Shown: positions 6,250 to 8,979 of the stretch, piece after piece
How positions within the stretch are numbered: position 1 is the first letter of the stretch
How the letters are laid out: every line of letters starts with the position of its first letter
Source of the DNA: Pseudomonadota bacterium
Lineage (GTDB): Bacteria; Pseudomonadota; Gammaproteobacteria; Burkholderiales; Burkholderiaceae_D
Length of the DNA stretch: 8,979 nt
Assembly: GCA_023409175.1 (NCBI GenBank)
Contig: JAEYIG010000109.1
Location: forward strand, 1-8,979
Direction of reading: 5' to 3'
Translations under genes and position numbers: made by a program
The notes under the pieces: generated by a model
What the model was told of the DNA's origin: nothing
Database searches by the model: none
The model's input: only the letters and a program-made list of their open reading frames with translations

Positions 6250-7647
6250 TCACCTAGTCGATATCCAGTCCGAAGGATTTAAAGCCTGTCCACTACGTCG
6301 TAGTTCGAAGTATAACCCGGTTTCCCCGTTTTCACCGCTGTTGCCTGCGGTAGCGACGGTCTCGCCGCTGCCGACAGTATCACCTACCCGTTTGTTCAGG
6401 GATTGAGCATTCCCATATATTGTCATGTAATGGTCGCCATGATCGATAATAATCAACTTGCCAAAGCCACGCAGCGTGTCGGCGAAGATGACCTTGCCTC
6501 CTGCCACGGAATGAACAGGGACGCCTGCAGAAGTTTTGATGAAAATGCCTTTCCAGCTGGGGCCGTCGGCGCGTTTCATGCCATATCTGGCCGTAATGGT
6601 TCCCTGAACCGGCATTCTCAATGAGCCCCGTTTCTTGCCGAATGCACTGGCCGTATCGGCCTTGTAAGGAGTTTCCCTGATTATTTCCGCTCTGGACTCC
6701 TGTTTTGCGGGACGTGTTTTCTTCGTCTGGCGGGTCTGTTTTGACTGTCTGGCCTGTTTTTGTGCCTGTTGTTCTGCCAGACGCTGCTCGGCTGCCCGTT
6801 TTTCAGCCGCTTTCCTCTGTTCTTCTATCTTTCTCGAAAGGCGGTCAACCAGTCCGCCCAGCCGTTTTTCATCCTGCGCGAGACGTTCAGCCTCTTTTTT
6901 CTGATTGCTTAATTTGTCGGAAAGCTGTGCAACCAGTGCGGCATGCTGGGCTTTTTCCTTCTCAAGAACCTGTTTTTGCTCGCTGGTCTTGTTGACGATT
7001 TTCTCCAGTTCCTTCCGGGTTTCCTTTGTTTCAGATTTTTTTGCATCGACTGCCTTGATGTTCTGGCGCAGGGAAGTGATCAACTGTGAATAAGCCGTCG
7101 AATAATAATTCATGTACTGCATTTCACGGCTGATGCGATTGGGATTGTCACCTGAAAACAGCAATTTCATCCTGTCTTCTCCACCCGAGACATATTGCTG
7201 CTGCATCAGTTTAGCAAGCTGCTTCTGCTGTTTTGCAACGGTTGCCGTCAGCTGCGCCTGTTCTGAAGAGAGCTGGGTCAATTTGTTTTCAGTTGCCGTT
7301 TTTTTCTGCCCAAGATCTGCCAGGGAACGTTCGGTTGTCGAAATGGCTTTCTGCGATTGGGTCAGTGCTTCACTGGCCTTGCCTTTCGCGACTTCCGTTT
7401 TTCCGATTTCCTTTTTCAGGGTGTTCAAGCGGGTATGGACTTTTTTCTGCTCGCTTTCGGCAACCTGTTTCTGTCTGGCAGGATCTCCCGTTTTTTTGGA
7501 GGAGGCTTTTGATTTGCCGCGTTTGGATGTGGTTTTTTTGGACGCCTTTTTCTGTTGTTGGACGGATGAAGATTGTTTCGCGTGCGCCGTCAGCGACGAG
7601 GCTGTCGCATAGACAAGCAGAAAGAGGAGAAAGAGTGCTTTTTTCAT
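6250..7647 (-). CDS. envC: Murein hydrolase activator EnvC (degenerate LytM/M23 domain)
   Basis: Periplasmic division factor that activates N-acetylmuramoyl-L-alanine amidases at the septum. The product has 465 residues: a signal peptide (1-23, MKKALFLLFL..., likely cleavage after AHA), a Lys/Ser/Gln-rich linker (24-62), long coiled coil (about 63-295), a basic Q/K/R-rich stretch (295-320) and a LytM domain (about 343-461). The domain is non-catalytic like EnvC: WKG (365-367) stands where an active M23 enzyme has its first zinc His, and LYFE (445-448) replaces HLHFE. The frame extends to a TTG at 7689, but the signal peptide sets the start at 7647. No Shine-Dalgarno site precedes that ATG; instead a tiny ORF ends across it. 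gpmA ends 60 bp upstream and ctpA follows after 3 bp. Confidence 0.93.
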   Translation of the reverse strand: MKKALFLLFLLVYATASSLTAHAKQSSSVQQQKKASKKTTSKRGKSKASSKKTGDPARQKQVAESEQKKVHTRLNTLKKEIGKTEVAKGKASEALTQSQKAISTTERSLADLGQKKTATENKLTQLSSEQAQLTATVAKQQKQLAKLMQQQYVSGGEDRMKLLFSGDNPNRISREMQYMNYYSTAYSQLITSLRQNIKAVDAKKSETKETRKELEKIVNKTSEQKQVLEKEKAQHAALVAQLSDKLSNQKKEAERLAQDEKRLGGLVDRLSRKIEEQRKAAEKRAAEQRLAEQQAQKQARQSKQTRQTKKTRPAKQESRAEIIRETPYKADTASAFGKKRGSLRMPVQGTITARYGMKRADGPSWKGIFIKTSAGVPVHSVAGGKVIFADTLRGFGKLIIIDHGDHYMTIYGNAQSLNKRVGDTVGSGETVATAGNSGENGETGLYFELRRSGQALNPSDWISTR

Positions 7648-7679
7648 GCATTTTGCGAGGCAAAATTTAATCGGTTCAT
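7644..7679 (-). CDS. Candidate 11-residue leader ORF overlapping the envC start
   Basis: ATG at 7679-7677 opens an 11-codon frame, MNRLNFASQNA, whose TGA overlaps the envC ATG as ATGA. It has its own GAGG ribosome-binding site (7687-7684) four bases upstream, while envC has none at the usual distance. Such an arrangement would let ribosomes ending the leader restart on envC. The alternative is that the same GAGG lies within an N-terminally extended envC starting at TTG 7689, which would spoil the signal peptide. No conservation data are available here. Confidence 0.3.
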   Translation of the reverse strand: MNRLNFASQNA

Positions 7680-7707
7680 TTTGCCTCAAAAAAGTGACGG
7701 GCTCAAA

Positions 7708-8454
7708 TCAGCTTGCGCTGCCCTGAGCTTCGACTTCCTGCAAAGCCTCGGCAATTTTTGCCGGATCGCCCAGGAAATAGTGGCGTATCGGTTTCAGATC
7801 GTCATCCAGCTCATAAACAAGCGGCTGCCCGGTCGGAATATTCAAGAGGGCAATATCCTTGTCGCTGATGCCATCCAGTTCCTTGATCAGGGCACGCAAG
7901 CTGTTGCCATGAGCGGCGACGAGAATGCGTTTTCCTTTTCTGATTTCGGGCGCGATCGACTCAATCCAGAGCGGTTTGACGCGTGCAACCGTATCTTTCA
8001 GGCTTTCCGTCAGGGGAATCTGTTCACGATTCAAACTGGCGTAAGCGGGATCGTTATACGACGTTCTCGGGTCGCCCGGGTGCAGCGCTTCAGCAGCCAC
8101 TTCGTAGCTTCTGCGCAACATGTGAACCTGGTGTTCCCCATATTTTTTGGCGGTTTCGGCCTTGTTCAGGCCCTGAAGCGCGCCGTAATGACGTTCATTC
8201 AAACGCCAGTCGCAGACAACCGGTACCCACATGAGATCCATTTCATCGAGCACGATCCACAGTGTTCTGATGGCTCTTTTCAATACTGAAGTGTAAGCCA
8301 GATCAAACTCGAAACCTGCTTCCCGCAAGACGCGGCCAGCGGCTCTGGCTTCTTTTTTGCCTCTTTCGGTCAGGTCCACATCGGTCCAGCCGGTAAACCG
8401 ATTTTCAAAATTCCAGATGGACTGCCCGTGCCGCATGAAAACTATTTTATGCAT
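7708..8454 (-). CDS. gpmA: 2,3-bisphosphoglycerate-dependent phosphoglycerate mutase
   Basis: Cytoplasmic glycolytic and gluconeogenic enzyme interconverting 3- and 2-phosphoglycerate through a phosphohistidine. The product has 248 residues, the usual length (E. coli 250). Active-site residues are visible: R8-H9 in MRHGQSIWN (phospho-acceptor H9), R60 in LKRAIRT, E87 in [15 protein letters not shown]114-R115 in HMLRRSYEV, and H182 in AAHGNSLRA. The start at 8454 is fixed by the conserved N-terminus, although no clear Shine-Dalgarno site is seen. It is the first gene of the minus-strand operon and is divergent from the rhodanese-fold gene. The equivalent locus in Pseudomonas carries the unrelated cofactor-independent mutase. 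Confidence 0.96.
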   Translation of the reverse strand: MHKIVFMRHGQSIWNFENRFTGWTDVDLTERGKKEARAAGRVLREAGFEFDLAYTSVLKRAIRTLWIVLDEMDLMWVPVVCDWRLNERHYGALQGLNKAETAKKYGEHQVHMLRRSYEVAAEALHPGDPRTSYNDPAYASLNREQIPLTESLKDTVARVKPLWIESIAPEIRKGKRILVAAHGNSLRALIKELDGISDKDIALLNIPTGQPLVYELDDDLKPIRHYFLGDPAKIAEALQEVEAQGSAS

Positions 8455-8502
8455 AATCGAAATGAATGTAAGTTATCTCGAATGTCTCGTGTCTTTCTAT
8501 TT

Positions 8503-8508
8503 TATAAT
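8503..8508 (+). promoter_or_regulatory. Consensus -10 box TATAAT in the gpmA/rhodanese divergent region
   Basis: A perfect TATAAT lies 41 bases before the rhodanese GTG, predicting a start near 8515 and a leader of about 35 bases. No -35 hexamer is found at 16-18 bases. The complementary strand is also AT-rich (CATTAT, TATAAA) and may serve gpmA, so the 95-bp region 8455-8549 probably holds back-to-back promoters. Confidence 0.4.
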
Positions 8509-8549
8509 GTATCAGTTTGATTATCGTTGACTTCTAGCAGGTATATCTC

Positions 8550-8948
8550 GTGAATTTTATTAAAGACAACATTTTTTGGATTTGTGTAGCTTTATATTGT
8601 ATCGGTGCACTGGTGTGGCCATATATTCGGAAGGGAGCAAAAATTTCCCATGCCGAAGCCACAAAAATGATCAATAAGGGGAAAACCACCATTATAGACA
8701 TCCGTGATGCAAAACAGTATCAGGCTGGACATATTTTGAATGCCGTTCATGTTCCTTTGGCCGGTCTGGAGGAAAGAATCCCCAAACTTGATAAATTCAA
8801 GAACCAGACTATTATTGTTGTCGATGAGTCGGGCAAGGAATCGTCAAAAGCAGCCGACATTCTTCAGAAGGCAGGGTTCAAGCCGGTTAACAGCCTGCGT
8901 GGCGGCATGACTAAATGGGTCGAAGAAGGTTTGCCTGTTACCAAATAA
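8550..8948 (+). CDS. Membrane-anchored rhodanese-fold protein lacking the catalytic Cys
   Basis: Single-domain rhodanese homologue; active members transfer sulfane sulfur through a cysteine persulfide. The 132-residue product has an N-terminal membrane segment (about 8-26), then a rhodanese domain (about 33-130) with TTIIDIRDAKQYQAGHILNAVHVPL (46-70 in part: IDIRDA, GHI, AVHVPL) and a C-terminal RGGMTKWVEEGLP. The active loop, normally CxxGx[R/K], reads DESGKE (92-97): Asp92 replaces Cys, and Glu97 replaces the usual basic residue. The only cysteines (12 and 17) are in the membrane segment. The product is therefore predicted not to be a sulfurtransferase. The start is GTG with a weak AGG upstream; no ATG alternative fits. 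The next gene begins 15 bp downstream, probably in the same operon. Confidence 0.88.
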   Translation: MNFIKDNIFWICVALYCIGALVWPYIRKGAKISHAEATKMINKGKTTIIDIRDAKQYQAGHILNAVHVPLAGLEERIPKLDKFKNQTIIVVDESGKESSKAADILQKAGFKPVNSLRGGMTKWVEEGLPVTK

Positions 8949-8963
8949 GAAAGGAAGATGGAT

Positions 8964-8979
8964 ATGACGGCTAATGTCG
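8964..8979 (+). CDS. grxC: Start of next gene, probably glutaredoxin 3 (partial)
   Basis: Only MTANV is visible before the window ends. AAGGAAG at 8951-8957 is a strong ribosome-binding site 6 bases from this ATG; another in-frame ATG two codons earlier (8958) is too close to the site. The grxC call rests on the known gene order rhodanese–glutaredoxin–secB in Pseudomonas and Burkholderiales, not on the residues seen. Confidence 0.45.

Noticed and set aside
6250..6600. EnvC C-terminal domain as an active M23 endopeptidase
   Set aside because: The zinc-ligand positions are degenerate (WKG and LYFE in place of the His motifs), as expected for an activator.
7573..8289. Long open frame on the plus strand across envC and gpmA (238 codons)
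   Set aside because: It overlaps two well-supported genes on the other strand and crosses their boundary; it is a codon-bias shadow.

Overview
The window looks like chromosomal DNA of a betaproteobacterium of the order Burkholderiales, most plausibly an Oxalobacter-like Oxalobacteraceae. This is inferred from protein style (PyrE, ExoIII, EnvC, CtpA), moderate GC content, and the gene block rhodanese–phosphoglycerate mutase–EnvC–CtpA–MoeB/ThiF with a probable glutaredoxin start beyond it. The same neighbourhood (secB–grx–rhodanese–pgm–envC–ctpA) is known from Pseudomonas. Genus and species cannot be proven from the window alone.

Layout, left to right. (1) 1-177: a possible start of a divergent gene at the left edge, then an AT-rich control region with two inverted repeats. 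(2) 178-1380: trpB on the + strand, with no trpA beside it. (3) 1381-2163: exonuclease III (xth) on the - strand, meeting trpB stop to stop with no spacer. (4) 2164-2284: divergent promoter region. (5) 2285-2953: pyrE on the + strand, followed by a cluster of competing inverted repeats. (6) 3170-3712: an accessory gene on the - strand for an uncharacterised protein with an FVFGDN signature, with non-coding flanks of 216 and 341 bp. It interrupts otherwise housekeeping content. (7) 3946-3989: a perfect 20-bp hairpin, the likely terminator of the operon that follows. (8) 4054-8454: a - strand operon transcribed gpmA, envC, ctpA, moeB/thiF-like, joining glycolysis, control of septal murein hydrolysis, periplasmic proteolysis and an E1-like adenylating enzyme. 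(9) 8550-8979: the divergent + strand unit of a membrane-anchored rhodanese-fold protein and the first codons of the next gene, probably grxC.

How the genes fit together: EnvC activates septal amidases and CtpA is a periplasmic S41 protease, so the middle of the operon is an envelope-remodelling pair; envC and ctpA are only 3 bp apart and look translationally coupled. TrpB, PyrE and ExoIII are stand-alone metabolic and DNA-repair genes.

No mobile element, CRISPR array, rRNA or tRNA is visible, and I found no convincing complete new multi-gene system. The points most worth a second look are: the rhodanese-fold protein with Asp at the catalytic Cys position; the MoeB/ThiF-like protein with Ala where relatives carry their reactive Cys; the FVFGDN accessory gene; a tiny ORF that overlaps the envC start by ATGA; and the orphan trpB.
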